Shown: positions 41,588 through 50,002, counted from the first letter of the stretch. The stretch: 64,000 nucleotides of DNA from Tistlia consotensis USBA 355 (GCF_900177295.1 NZ_FWZX01000001.1:62001-126000); one strand, 5' to 3'. Made by a program: numbers and translations. The notes: a model not told the origin generated them from the sequence alone.

Positions 41588-42469
41588 ATGGTCGAGCGCT
41601 CGCCCCGCTTCGACGCCTTCTGCTGGCTGCTGCTGTCGGCCGGCCTGCTGCTCGTCTTCCTGCCGCTCTACTACGCCCTGGTCATCGCCTCGCAGCCCGA
41701 CGACACGGCGCGCCTGACCCTGGCGACGCTGCCCGGCAGCGCCCTCTGGCACAACCTCGCCGCGGCCTGGGCCAAGGACGACCTGCAGCGGCAGCTCGTC
41801 AACTCGACGGTGATGGCGCTCGGCATCGCGCTCGGCAAGCTGTCGATCTCGCTGCTCTCAGCCTTCGCCGTCACCTACTTCCGCTTCCGCTTCCGCACGG
41901 CCGCCTTCTGGCTGATCTTCATCACCCTGATGCTGCCGGTCGAGGTGCGCATCGTGCCGACCTTCGAGGTCGCGGCGAACGTGCTGAGTCCCGTGACCGC
42001 CCTGGCCGGCTGGCTCGGCTGGCGGCTGGAGCTGAACGTCTCGCTGCTCGACAGCTACGCCGGCCTGATCCTGCCGCTGATCGCCTCGGCGACCGCGACC
42101 TTCCTGTTCCGCCAGTTCTTCCTGGTCGTGCCCGACGAGCTCTGCGAGGCGGCCAAGGTCGACGGCGCCGGTCCGCTGCGCTTCTTCCGCGACATCCTGC
42201 TGCCAATGTCGCGGACCTCGATGGCCGCGCTCTTCGTGATCCTCTTCATCTACGGCTGGAACCAGTACCTCTGGCCGCTGCTGGCGACGACCCGGGCCGA
42301 GATGACCACCGTCGTGATCGGCGTCGCGCGCACCCTGCCGACCGACAACGCCGACACGCGGTGGAACCTGACCATGGCGACGACCCTGCTGGCCATGCTG
42401 CCGCCGGTGCTGGTCGTCGTGCTGCTGCAGCGCTGGTTCGTGCGCGGCCTGGTCGACCAGGAGAAGTAG
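41588..42469 (+). CDS. UgpE-like ABC transporter permease
   Basis: 293 residues with six predicted membrane helices. LLLVFLPLYYALVIASQ near the front, the EAA loop CEAAKVDGAGPLRFFRDILLP, and IYGWNQYLWPLLATTRAEM are UgpE features. The gene begins one base after the UgpA-like stop. The matching ATPase (UgpC) is not in the window; sharing of an ATPase with other sugar-type importers is common. Confidence 0.89.
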   Translation: MVERSPRFDAFCWLLLSAGLLLVFLPLYYALVIASQPDDTARLTLATLPGSALWHNLAAAWAKDDLQRQLVNSTVMALGIALGKLSISLLSAFAVTYFRFRFRTAAFWLIFITLMLPVEVRIVPTFEVAANVLSPVTALAGWLGWRLELNVSLLDSYAGLILPLIASATATFLFRQFFLVVPDELCEAAKVDGAGPLRFFRDILLPMSRTSMAALFVILFIYGWNQYLWPLLATTRAEMTTVVIGVARTLPTDNADTRWNLTMATTLLAMLPPVLVVVLLQRWFVRGLVDQEK

Positions 42470-42512
42470 CCCCGGCGGACCGCCCCTTGTCTCCTCGGCT
42501 CCTTCCGTTAAG

Positions 42513-42551
42513 CTCTCCCTCCGGCCGCCTTCGCTGCGGCCGGAGGGAGAG
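42513..42551 (+). promoter_or_regulatory. Perfect hairpin covering the ribosome site of the MttB-like gene
   Basis: CTCTCCCTCCGGCCGC (42513-42528) and GCGGCCGGAGGGAGAG (42536-42551) form a 16-base perfect stem with a 7-base loop. The 3' arm contains GGAGGGAGAG, the likely ribosome site for the ATG at 42559. It could block translation or end the ugp transcript; there is no T tract. Confidence 0.7.
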
Positions 42552-42558
42552 AGCCACA

Positions 42559-44097
42559 ATGTCCCGTCGAGAGGGCGGGCGCCGCAGCGGACGCGGGGCC
42601 CAACGCCAGGCCGGGGGGCTGCAGCAGCTGCCCTGGCAGCAGGTCCGCAATCCCTACAAGCCGGTCGAGGTGCTGTCGGAGGATCAGGTCGAGGCGATCC
42701 ACCAGGCGGCGCTGAGGATCCTCGAGGAGCTCGGCATCGAGTTCATGAGCGACCGGGCGCTCGACCGCCTGGCGGCGGGCGGCGCCGAGGTCGAGCGGGC
42801 GAGCGGCCTGGTCCGCTTCGACCGCGGCCTGGTCGAGCAGAGCCTGGCCACGGTGCCGGAGCGCTTCACCATGACGCCGCGCAACGACGCGAAGGCGCTC
42901 GAGATCGGCGGCGACGCCGCGATCTTCGGCCTGGTCAACGGCCCGCCCTTCGTCACCGACCTGGACCGCGGCCGGCGCGACGGCAACTTCGCCGACTACC
43001 TGAACCTGCTGCGCCTCGGCCAGTCGCTCAACATCGTGCAGTACGTGACCCACCAGGCGGTCGCGCCGATGGACCTGCCGGCCGACACCCGCTTCCTCGA
43101 CTGCTACGAGGCGATCCTGACCCTGACCGACAAGGCCTTCTACGGCACGGCGGTCGGCGCCGAGCGGGTCGTCGACGCCCTGGAGATGGTGGCGATCGCG
43201 CGCGGCGAGCGCCGCGAGGACCTGCTCGACCGGCCGTCGATCTTCAGCGTCATCAACGTGAACTCGCCGCGGCGCATCGACGGGCCCCTGTCCGAGGGGC
43301 TGATCGCGCTCGCCGAGCACGGCCAGCCGGCGGTCGTCACGCCCTTCTGCCTGATGGGCGCGATGACGCCGGTGACCCTGGCGGCGGCGCTGGCCCAGCA
43401 GCACGCCGAGGCGCTGGCCGGCATCGTGCTGACTCAGCTGGCCCGGCCCGGCGCGCCGGTCGTCTACGGCGGCTTCACCTCGAACGTCGACCTCAGGTCC
43501 GGGGCACCGGCCTTCGGCACGCCGGAGTACGCCAAGGCCTCGATGGCCGCGGGCCAGCTGGCGCGCCGCTTCCGCCTGCCCTACCGCTCGTCGAACGCCA
43601 ACGCCTCGACCTCGGTCGACGCCCAGGCCGCCTACGAGTCGATGATGTCGCTCTGGGGCGCCCTGATGGGCGGCGCCAACATGCTGCACCACGGCGCCGG
43701 ATGGCTGGAGGGCGGCCTCGTCGCCTCCTTCGAGAAGGTCGTGCTCGACGCCGAGCTGCTGCAGAACATGACCGAGTTCATGAAGCCGATCGCGGTCGAC
43801 CAGGACAGCCTGGCCTTCGAGGCGATGCAGGACGTCGGCCCGGGCGGCCACTTCTTCGGCACGGCGCACACCCTGGAGCGCTACGAGACCGCCTTCTACG
43901 CGCCGATCCTCTCGGACTGGCGCAACTTCGAATCCTGGCAGGAGGCCGGCTCGAAGACCGCGACCGAGCGCGCCAACGCGGTCTGGAAGCGGCTGCTCGC
44001 GGAGTACGAGCCGCCGCCGCTCGACCAGGGCCGCCGCGAGGCGCTGGCCGCCTACGTCGCCCGCCGCAAGGAGGAGTACGGCCGGCTGGCGGCGTGA
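42559..44097 (+). CDS. MttB-family (trimethylamine methyltransferase-like) protein without pyrrolysine
   Basis: 512 residues. MttB-family features: VRNPYKPVEVLSEDQVEAIH, ILEELGIEFMSD, GGANMLHHGAGWLEGGL, and the C-terminal GGHFFGTAHTLERYETAFY. There is no in-frame amber codon, so this is the non-pyrrolysine branch, whose studied members demethylate glycine betaine, carnitine or proline betaine to a corrinoid protein. No corrinoid protein gene is nearby, as is usual for alphaproteobacterial members. It follows the ugp-like genes by 89 bases that fold into a hairpin over its ribosome site. A quaternary amine released from a phosphonate would be a fitting substrate (inference). Confidence 0.82.
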   Translation: MSRREGGRRSGRGAQRQAGGLQQLPWQQVRNPYKPVEVLSEDQVEAIHQAALRILEELGIEFMSDRALDRLAAGGAEVERASGLVRFDRGLVEQSLATVPERFTMTPRNDAKALEIGGDAAIFGLVNGPPFVTDLDRGRRDGNFADYLNLLRLGQSLNIVQYVTHQAVAPMDLPADTRFLDCYEAILTLTDKAFYGTAVGAERVVDALEMVAIARGERREDLLDRPSIFSVINVNSPRRIDGPLSEGLIALAEHGQPAVVTPFCLMGAMTPVTLAAALAQQHAEALAGIVLTQLARPGAPVVYGGFTSNVDLRSGAPAFGTPEYAKASMAAGQLARRFRLPYRSSNANASTSVDAQAAYESMMSLWGALMGGANMLHHGAGWLEGGLVASFEKVVLDAELLQNMTEFMKPIAVDQDSLAFEAMQDVGPGGHFFGTAHTLERYETAFYAPILSDWRNFESWQEAGSKTATERANAVWKRLLAEYEPPPLDQGRREALAAYVARRKEEYGRLAA

Positions 44098-44147
44098 GGG
44101 GGGTGGACCGACTGCGTGGCCCCTGTTCGGATGTGGTTTCCGGATGG

Positions 44148-44171
44148 CTTCGTCCTGAGCCTGTCGAAGGG
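44148..44171 (+). repeat. Left inverted repeat flanking the GIY-YIG gene
   Basis: CTTCGTCCTGAGCCTGTCGA followed by AGGG. It is inverted and nearly identical (22 of 24 bases) to 44495-44518. The word CTGAGCCTGTCGAAGG is a repeat seen in many alphaproteobacterial genomes. Confidence 0.75.
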
Positions 44172-44180
44172 CGGAGCCAT

Positions 44181-44471
44181 TCATTCGCGGCACTTGCCCG
44201 ACCGCGAGAGCTCAGGCAGGCGGCCCCAGTCGCGGGCGATCAGCACCTCCTTCTTCGCCCTCGACCAGCCCTTGATGCGCCGCTCCATCTCGATCGCCTG
44301 AATGGCGAGCGGAAACTCTTCGGCGAAGACCAACTCCACGGGCCGTCGAACCGAGGTGAAGCCCTTGTACACACCGTTGTTGTGCTCGGCGACACGTCGT
44401 TCCAGGTCGATCTGTGCGACGCCGGTGTGGTAGCTGCCATCACAACGGCGCAGGATGTAGACTCAGGCCAT
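44181..44471 (-). pseudogene. GIY-YIG nuclease-family gene broken by a stop at codon 3
   Basis: From the ATG at 44471 the frame reads Met-Ala-stop-VYILRRCDGSYHTGVAQ, then DLERRVAEHNNG, SVRRPVELVFAEEFPLA, MERRIKGWSRAKKEVLIARDW and LPELSR, 97 codons in all. This is a complete single-domain GIY-YIG protein (VYI and YHTG motifs, catalytic Arg and Glu). A TGA replaces the third codon, probably once TGG. The only other start, the GTG at 44372, would lose the catalytic motifs. The gene is framed by inverted repeats, suggesting a small repeat-linked cassette now decaying. Confidence 0.75.
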
Positions 44472-44494
44472 CAGCTTGCGCGTGCTTCGCCTCA

Positions 44495-44518
44495 CCCTTC
44501 GACAAGCTCAGGATGAAG
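44495..44518 (-). repeat. Right inverted repeat flanking the GIY-YIG gene
   Basis: Reads CCCTTCGACAAGCTCAGGAT followed by GAAG, the reverse complement (two mismatches) of 44148-44171. Between 44519 and 44680 I see only the leader of the next gene with a weak CCTCTTCG/CGAAGAGG stem. Confidence 0.75.
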
Positions 44519-44680
44519 CGAATTGGGGGTACCAACAACAGGGAGCTCCTCTTCGACAGACGCAGGGCGAAGCCGAAGAGGTGGCCAGAAGGCTGTCGCT
44601 CCCGCCCACCTGTCCAAGCCTTAACTTCGAACCTGCCGCGCTCACCTGCTAAGCTGCCCCGAGAACAACGGGGAGCGGCG

Positions 44681-46345
44681 ATGCGACTGATCCTTCTCGT
44701 CCTGGCCCTGCTGGTCGGCGCGCTGGCCAGTCCGCCCGCGGCGCGCGCCGGCGGCACCTTGACGATCGGCCTGACCCAGTACCCGGCGACGCTCAACCCG
44801 AACATCGAATCGATGCTGGCCAAGGTCTACGTCGAGGGCATGACCCTCAGGCCGCTGACCGCCTACGACCAGGACTGGAAGCCGGTCTGCATGGTCTGCA
44901 CGGAGCTGCCCGACCTGGCCAAGGGCACGGCGCAGCTGGAGACGACGCCCGACGGCAGGAAGGGCATCGCGGTCACCTACAGCCTGCAGCCCGACGCGAC
45001 CTGGGGCGACGGCACGCCGGTGACCACCGACGACGTGAAGTTCACCTGGGAGGTCGGCCGCAACCCCAATTCCGGCGTCTCGAACTTCGAGCTCTACAAG
45101 CGGATCTACAAGCTCGACGTGCTCGACGCGAAGCGCTTCACCTTCCACCTCGACCGGGTCGACTTCGACTACCAGAGCGCCGGCGACTTCCGCCTGCTGC
45201 CGGCGCACATCGAGCGGCCGATCTTCGAGGCCGATCCCGCGCAGTACCGCTTCCGCACCGCCTTCGACAGCGACCCGACCAACCCGGGGCTCGCCTTCGG
45301 CCCCTACAAGATCGTCTCGCTGACCCCGGGCTCCGAGATCGTGCTGGCGCGCAACCCGACCTGGTGGGGCGAGAAGCCCTTCTTCGACCGCGTCGTGCTG
45401 CGGACCATCGAGAACACGGCGGCCTTGGAGGCCAACCTGCTGTCCGGCTCGATCGACATGATCGCCGGCTCGCTCGGCCTGTCGCTCGACCAGGCCCTGG
45501 CCTTCGAGAAGCGCCACGGCGACGCCTACCGGGTGATCTACAAGCCGAGGCTGGTCTACGAGCACCTGGCGCCGAACCTGGACAACCCGATCCTGGCCGA
45601 CCTCAAGGTCCGCCAGGCGCTGCTGCTCGGCGCCGACCGCGAGACCATCAGCAAGCAGCTCTTCGCCGGCAAGCAGCCGGTCGCCGACAGCTCGGTCAGC
45701 CCGCTCGACTGGATCTACGATCCCGACGTCGAGCACTACCCCTACGATCCCGCGCGCGCCGGCCGGCTGCTCGACGAGGCCGGCTGGCACCGCGGGCCGG
45801 GCGGCATCCGGCGCAACGACAAGGGCGAGCCGCTGCGCCTGAGCCTGATGACGACCGCCGGCAACCGCAGCCGCGAGCTGGTCGAGCAGGTCCTGCAGGC
45901 GCAGTGGAAGCAGCTCGGCATCGAGGTCACTATCAAGAACGAGCCGGCGCGCGTCTTCTTCGGCCAGACCGTGACCCAGCGCGCCTTCCCCGGCCTCGCC
46001 ATGTTCGCCTGGCTGTCGTCGCCGGAGAACGTGCCGCGCACGACGCTCTACTGCGACCAGATCCCGACCGCCGAGAACCACTGGGCCGGCCAGAACGTCC
46101 AGGGCTACTGCAACAAGGACATGGACCGCCTGATCGACGCCATCGAGACGGAGCTCGACCGCGACAAGCGCAAGGCGCTCTGGGCCAGGCTGCAGGCCCG
46201 CTACGCCGAGACCCTGCCGGCCCTGCCGCTCTATTGGCGGGCCGATCCCTACGTCCTGCCGAAATGGCTGGAGGGCGTACGCCCGACCGGCCACCAGAAC
46301 CCGACGACGCTGTGGATCGAGAACTGGCGGCGCAAGGATGGGTAG
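44681..46345 (+). CDS. Family 5 (peptide/nickel-type) ABC solute-binding protein
   Basis: 554 residues with a signal peptide of about 23 (LASPPAARAG). Family 5 marks: GGTLTIGLTQYPATLNPNIE, WGDGTPVTTDDVKFTWE, FGPYKIVSLTPGSEIVLARN, and DLKVRQALLLGADRETI. The ATG at 44681 has GGGGAG five bases upstream. Two permease genes follow after 297 bases that hold a family B repeat. The ligand is unknown; peptides, opines or similar compounds are typical. Confidence 0.88.
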   Translation: MRLILLVLALLVGALASPPAARAGGTLTIGLTQYPATLNPNIESMLAKVYVEGMTLRPLTAYDQDWKPVCMVCTELPDLAKGTAQLETTPDGRKGIAVTYSLQPDATWGDGTPVTTDDVKFTWEVGRNPNSGVSNFELYKRIYKLDVLDAKRFTFHLDRVDFDYQSAGDFRLLPAHIERPIFEADPAQYRFRTAFDSDPTNPGLAFGPYKIVSLTPGSEIVLARNPTWWGEKPFFDRVVLRTIENTAALEANLLSGSIDMIAGSLGLSLDQALAFEKRHGDAYRVIYKPRLVYEHLAPNLDNPILADLKVRQALLLGADRETISKQLFAGKQPVADSSVSPLDWIYDPDVEHYPYDPARAGRLLDEAGWHRGPGGIRRNDKGEPLRLSLMTTAGNRSRELVEQVLQAQWKQLGIEVTIKNEPARVFFGQTVTQRAFPGLAMFAWLSSPENVPRTTLYCDQIPTAENHWAGQNVQGYCNKDMDRLIDAIETELDRDKRKALWARLQARYAETLPALPLYWRADPYVLPKWLEGVRPTGHQNPTTLWIENWRRKDG

Positions 46346-46442
46346 GGCCTGCGCGCGAGGCTTGAGCGGCCGCTTCCCTCGTCGCCGCCGGCTCTCCCTT
46401 CGTCATCCTCACGCCCTCTCCCGTCATCGCCTTCTCTCCCTT

Positions 46443-46551
46443 CGTCATCCCCGCGAAAGCGGGGATCCAGAGGACGACACCGTGGGCACGAACCGGCGGC
46501 GACCGTGCCGGCAACGCCTTTCTCTGGATCCCCGCTTTCGCGGGGATGACG
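46443..46551. repeat. Palindromic intergenic repeat, family B, copy 2 (109 bases)
   Basis: Terminal hairpins CCCCGC-GAAA-GCGGGG and CCCCGC-TTTC-GCGGGG, again complementary to each other. Compared with copy 1 the T-A pair in each stem is replaced by a C-G pair on both sides. Central GTGGGCACGAACC is shared. It lies between the binding-protein and permease genes, the same relative place as copy 1. Just before it (46400-46440) are two short CGTCATC fragments. Confidence 0.85.
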
Positions 46552-46642
46552 AAGGAGGGGGCGGGGATGACGGGAGAGGGGACGGGTACGACGTGAAAGG
46601 AAGCCGGGAGGGCAGGACCCAGGCTGCCCAGAGCGCCGACCC

Positions 46643-47587
46643 ATGACCGCCTTCCTCGGCCGCCGGCTCGTCGAGTCGCTGATCGTGCTGCTGGTCATGT
46701 CCTTCGTGGTCTATGGCCTGATCGGCCTGATGCCGGGCGATCCGATCGACCTGATGGTGACCGCCGATCCGCACCTGACGCCCGCCGACCTGGTCCGCCT
46801 CAAGGCGCTCTACGGCCTCGACCAGCCGCTGCTCGAGCGCTACTGGAACTGGCTGACCGCGGCGCTCGGCGGCGACCTCGGCTACTCGCGGCTCTTCGCC
46901 CTGCCGGTCGAGGCGATCCTGCTGCCGCGCCTGGCCAACACCCTGACCCTGATGGGCCTCGCCTTCGCCGCGGCCGCGCTGATCGCCCTGCCCGGCGCGA
47001 TGCTGGCGGCCCGCCGGCCGGGCGGGCTCGCCGACGGCGCGGTCAACCTCGCCGCCTTCGCCGGCATCTCGCTGCCGCCCTTCTGGCTGGCGATCCTGCT
47101 GATCATGCTGTTCGCCGTGGCGCTCGGCTGGCTGCCGGCCGGCGGCATGGGCAGCGGCAGCCTGGCCTCGACGGCGCGCCACCTGGCGCTGCCGGTGCTG
47201 GCGCTGACCCTGGCCAGCGTCGGCGGCCACCTGCGCTACCTGCGCGCCTCGCTGATCGAGGCGCTGCGCGCCGACCACATCCGCACGGCGCGCGCCAAGG
47301 GCCTCAGCGAGCCGCAGGTGATCTGGCGCCATGCCTTGCGCAACGCGCTGATCCCCTACGTGACGATCCTGGCGCTCGACTTCGGCACCCTCTTCTCCGG
47401 CGCGCTGATCACCGAGACGATCTTCGGCTGGCTCGGCATGGGCAAGACGATCTACGACGCGATCATGGGCAACGACTACAACCTCGCCCTGGTCGGCCTG
47501 CTGCTGGCGACCACCACGGTGCTGCTGGCCAACCTGCTGGCCGATCTCGCCTACGCTTGGCTCGATCCCAGGGTCAGCTACCGGTGA
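46643..47587 (+). CDS. DppB-type ABC transporter permease
   Basis: 314 residues with six membrane helices. RRLVESLIVLLVMSFVVYGL and GLMPGDPIDLM at the front, YGLDQPLLERYWNWL, the EAA-like loop (RTARAKGLSEPQVIWRHALR) and the C-terminal DLAYAWLDPRVSY are family hallmarks. It overlaps the next permease by GTGA. No ATPase genes follow, so it may use those at 51-53 kb. Confidence 0.91.
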   Translation: MTAFLGRRLVESLIVLLVMSFVVYGLIGLMPGDPIDLMVTADPHLTPADLVRLKALYGLDQPLLERYWNWLTAALGGDLGYSRLFALPVEAILLPRLANTLTLMGLAFAAAALIALPGAMLAARRPGGLADGAVNLAAFAGISLPPFWLAILLIMLFAVALGWLPAGGMGSGSLASTARHLALPVLALTLASVGGHLRYLRASLIEALRADHIRTARAKGLSEPQVIWRHALRNALIPYVTILALDFGTLFSGALITETIFGWLGMGKTIYDAIMGNDYNLALVGLLLATTTVLLANLLADLAYAWLDPRVSYR

Positions 47588-48549
47588 GCGGCGGGCCGAT
47601 CCAGGAGCGCGCGCCCCTGCTGGCCGCGGAGGCCGCCGGCGCCGCGGTGCCGGGCGGCAGCCCCGCGGCGGCCTTCCGGCGCCGCTTCCTGCGCCATCCC
47701 CTGGCGGTCGGCGCACTCGCCCTGCTGCTGCTGATCGCCGCCGCCAGCGCCGGCGAGCCGCTGGTCGAGCAGTGGCTCGGCTTCGGCGCCGAGCAGATCG
47801 ACCTGCTGGCGCGCTCGGCGCCGCCCTCGGCCGCCCACCCGCTCGGCACCGACGAGCTCGGCCGCGACCTGCTGCTGCGCCTGCTGCGCGGCGGCCGGGT
47901 CTCGCTCGGCGTCGGCTTCGCCGCGGCCCTGGTCGCGGCGACGATCGGCACCGTGGTGGGGCTGGTCGCCGGCTACCTCGGCGGACGGGTCGACGCCCTG
48001 CTGATGCGCCTGGTCGACAGCGTCATCGCCCTGCCGCTGCTGCCGCTGCTGATCGTCATGGCGGCGGTCGACCTGACCAAGCTCGGCATCCCGCAGTCGG
48101 TCGCCGATTCCGGCAGCGCCAGCCTGTGGCGCATCGTGCTGCTGGTCGCCCTGGTCGGCTGGACGACGACGGCGCGCCTGGTGCGCGGCACGGTCTTGAG
48201 CCTCAAGGCGCGCGAGTACGTGCGCGCCGCCGAGGCGCTGGGCGCCGGCCCGCTGCGCATCCTGCGGCGCCACATCCTGCCCAACGCCCTCTCGCCGGTG
48301 ATCGTCGCGACGACCCTCTCGGTCGGCAACGTCATCCTGATCGAATCGGTGCTGTCGTTCCTCGGCCTCGGCATCCAGCCGCCGCTGCCGAGCTGGGGCA
48401 ACATGCTGACCGGCGCCCAGGAGACGATCTGGAGCGCGCCGATGCTGGCGGTCTGGCCGGGCCTCGCGATCTTCGTCACGGTGATCGCCGCCAACTTCCT
48501 CGGCGACGGCCTGCAGGACGCCCTCGATCCCCGCACCGACCGGCGGTAG
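47584..48549 (+). CDS. DppC-type ABC transporter permease
   Basis: 321 residues starting at the GTG that overlaps the dppB-like stop. An N-terminal soluble stretch of about 40 residues precedes six helices. HPLGTDELGRDLLLRLLRGG, the EAA loop (AAEALGAGPLRILRRHILPN) and ESVLSFLGLGIQPPLPSWG are conserved. Together with the preceding two genes it makes an importer of the peptide/nickel class that lacks its own ATPases. Confidence 0.91.
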   Translation: MSGGPIQERAPLLAAEAAGAAVPGGSPAAAFRRRFLRHPLAVGALALLLLIAAASAGEPLVEQWLGFGAEQIDLLARSAPPSAAHPLGTDELGRDLLLRLLRGGRVSLGVGFAAALVAATIGTVVGLVAGYLGGRVDALLMRLVDSVIALPLLPLLIVMAAVDLTKLGIPQSVADSGSASLWRIVLLVALVGWTTTARLVRGTVLSLKAREYVRAAEALGAGPLRILRRHILPNALSPVIVATTLSVGNVILIESVLSFLGLGIQPPLPSWGNMLTGAQETIWSAPMLAVWPGLAIFVTVIAANFLGDGLQDALDPRTDRR

Positions 48550-48735
48550 CCCGGGCGGCGACGGCGCCGGAGGCAGCTGCCCGAAGTGCCGCTTGAACCC
48601 TCCCCACCGAGCAACGTACCCTCTTTTCTTCGGGGATCGCGGCCTTCTCCAAGAAACGGCCGGCATTCCAGGTCGCTCCGGCCGCGCCACGATCAGACGG
48701 CAGCGCGCTCATGGCCCTTTCAGAAAGAACAAGGA

Positions 48736-49641
48736 ATGGCTGATGGCGCGCCGGACCTGACGCCAGAAGAAATAAAGGGTGCGCTGGCGCAGCTCGACCA
48801 GGCGCTCCACCACCACGACCTGTGGGTCGAGTCAATCTACTGCTGCCTGATCTGCCGCATCCAGCCCGACGAACGGGACCTGGCCGCGGACGCCCACCGC
48901 AGATGCCGGTTCGGCCAGTGGTACTACGGACCCGGCTCGGAGAGGCTCTCGGCCAATCCCTGCTTCCATGCTCTCGAGAACGAGCATCGGAAGGTGCACG
49001 AAGTCGCGACCCTGCTGCTGCGCCTGTCCGGCGAGAGCAGGACGGTCAGCGTGGCGGACTACGAACGCCTGACGAGCGCGCTGAAGCAGATGCGCCTCGA
49101 AATCCTGACTCTGGCGCGCGAGTTCGAGGAAACGCTCTTCAATACCGACCCGCTCACCGGAGCCAGAAGCCGCATCGGCATGCTGACCAAGTTGCGCGAG
49201 CAGCAGGTCCTGGTGAGACGCAAGATCGGACCGTGCAGCGTCGCCATGATGGACCTCGATCTCTTCAAGGACGTGAACGATTCCTACGGGCACGTCGTGG
49301 GCGACCAGGTCCTCGCCGCCATCGCGGCCTTCGTCAGAGCGAACATCCGGCCATACGACTCGATATTCCGGTACGGCGGCGAGGAATTCCTGATCTGCGT
49401 GCCGAACACGACCCTCGACACCTCCCGGAAGCTCTTCGAGCGGATCCGCGAAGGCCTGGCCGGGTTGCGGCACAAGGCGCACGGTCATGAGGACTTCCAG
49501 ACCACCGTCTCGATCGGCCTCACCCTGCTCGATCCCGATGTTCCCGTGGAGCAGTCGATCGAGCGCGCTGACAAGGCGCTCTACCGGGCGAAGAGCGAGG
49601 GCCGGAATCGCGTTTCGGTCTGGGACGTATCCGAGAAGTGA
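48736..49641 (+). CDS. Diguanylate cyclase with zinc-sensing CZB domain (DgcZ-like)
   Basis: 301 residues. The N-terminal CZB domain offers zinc ligands in ALHHHDLW, RRCRFGQWYYGPG and ENEHRKVHE (a 3-His/1-Cys site in DgcZ of E. coli). The C-terminal GGDEF domain has the active loop RYGGEEF and a product-inhibition motif RPYD five residues before it, so c-di-GMP synthesis with feedback control is expected. The ATG at 48736 is close behind AAGGA. Zinc control is by analogy with DgcZ. It is a single gene; a hairpin follows it. Confidence 0.88.
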   Translation: MADGAPDLTPEEIKGALAQLDQALHHHDLWVESIYCCLICRIQPDERDLAADAHRRCRFGQWYYGPGSERLSANPCFHALENEHRKVHEVATLLLRLSGESRTVSVADYERLTSALKQMRLEILTLAREFEETLFNTDPLTGARSRIGMLTKLREQQVLVRRKIGPCSVAMMDLDLFKDVNDSYGHVVGDQVLAAIAAFVRANIRPYDSIFRYGGEEFLICVPNTTLDTSRKLFERIREGLAGLRHKAHGHEDFQTTVSIGLTLLDPDVPVEQSIERADKALYRAKSEGRNRVSVWDVSEK

Positions 49642-49650
49642 CCCGGCGGG

Positions 49651-49669
49651 CCGTCTCCACCGGAGACGG
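49651..49669 (+). terminator. Short hairpin after the diguanylate cyclase gene
   Basis: CCGTCTCC (49651-49658) pairs perfectly with GGAGACGG (49662-49669) around a 3-base loop, ten bases after the stop. There is no T tract. Confidence 0.5.
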
Positions 49670-50002
49670 AGATTCGATCGGACCGCGCCCCGATCCGCGC
49701 CGACGGCGAGTGGCCGACGCTCCGGGAGGGGCTCAACGCGGTCGCCCCGGCGACGCGCGCGACCTATCGCAGCATCATCGGCAGCCTCGTGCTGCCGGCC
49801 GCCTGGAGGACTGGGCTGGAGGACTGGGCCCGCGGGCGGGGCGGCCGGGCCGCCTGCCTGCAGGTCGCCGCCGGCGACGACGGCGGCCGGGCCCCTCTGT
49901 CGCCCGCTCGGCTTCGGGCCCGGGCTCTGCCGCTATCACCACCGGCGGCGGGACCTCGGCCGAGGCCGGGTCCGGGCGCCGCCGGCCGCTCCCCGACCTT
50001 CC
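49670..50002. other. Intergenic stretch with no recognised gene
   Basis: About 330 bases between the convergent cyclase and stress-protein genes. One plus frame stays open and reads WPTLREGLNAVAPATRATYR, but it has no start, no ribosome site and no family I know. It may be a decayed gene or chance openness in G+C-rich DNA. Confidence 0.4.

Noticed and set aside
42559-44097. Pyrrolysine-containing trimethylamine methyltransferase
   Set aside because: The frame has no internal amber codon and there are no pyl genes; it belongs to the non-pyrrolysine branch.
49670-50002. Hidden gene between the cyclase and the stress protein
   Set aside because: An open plus frame exists but without start, ribosome site or recognisable family; left as unannotated.
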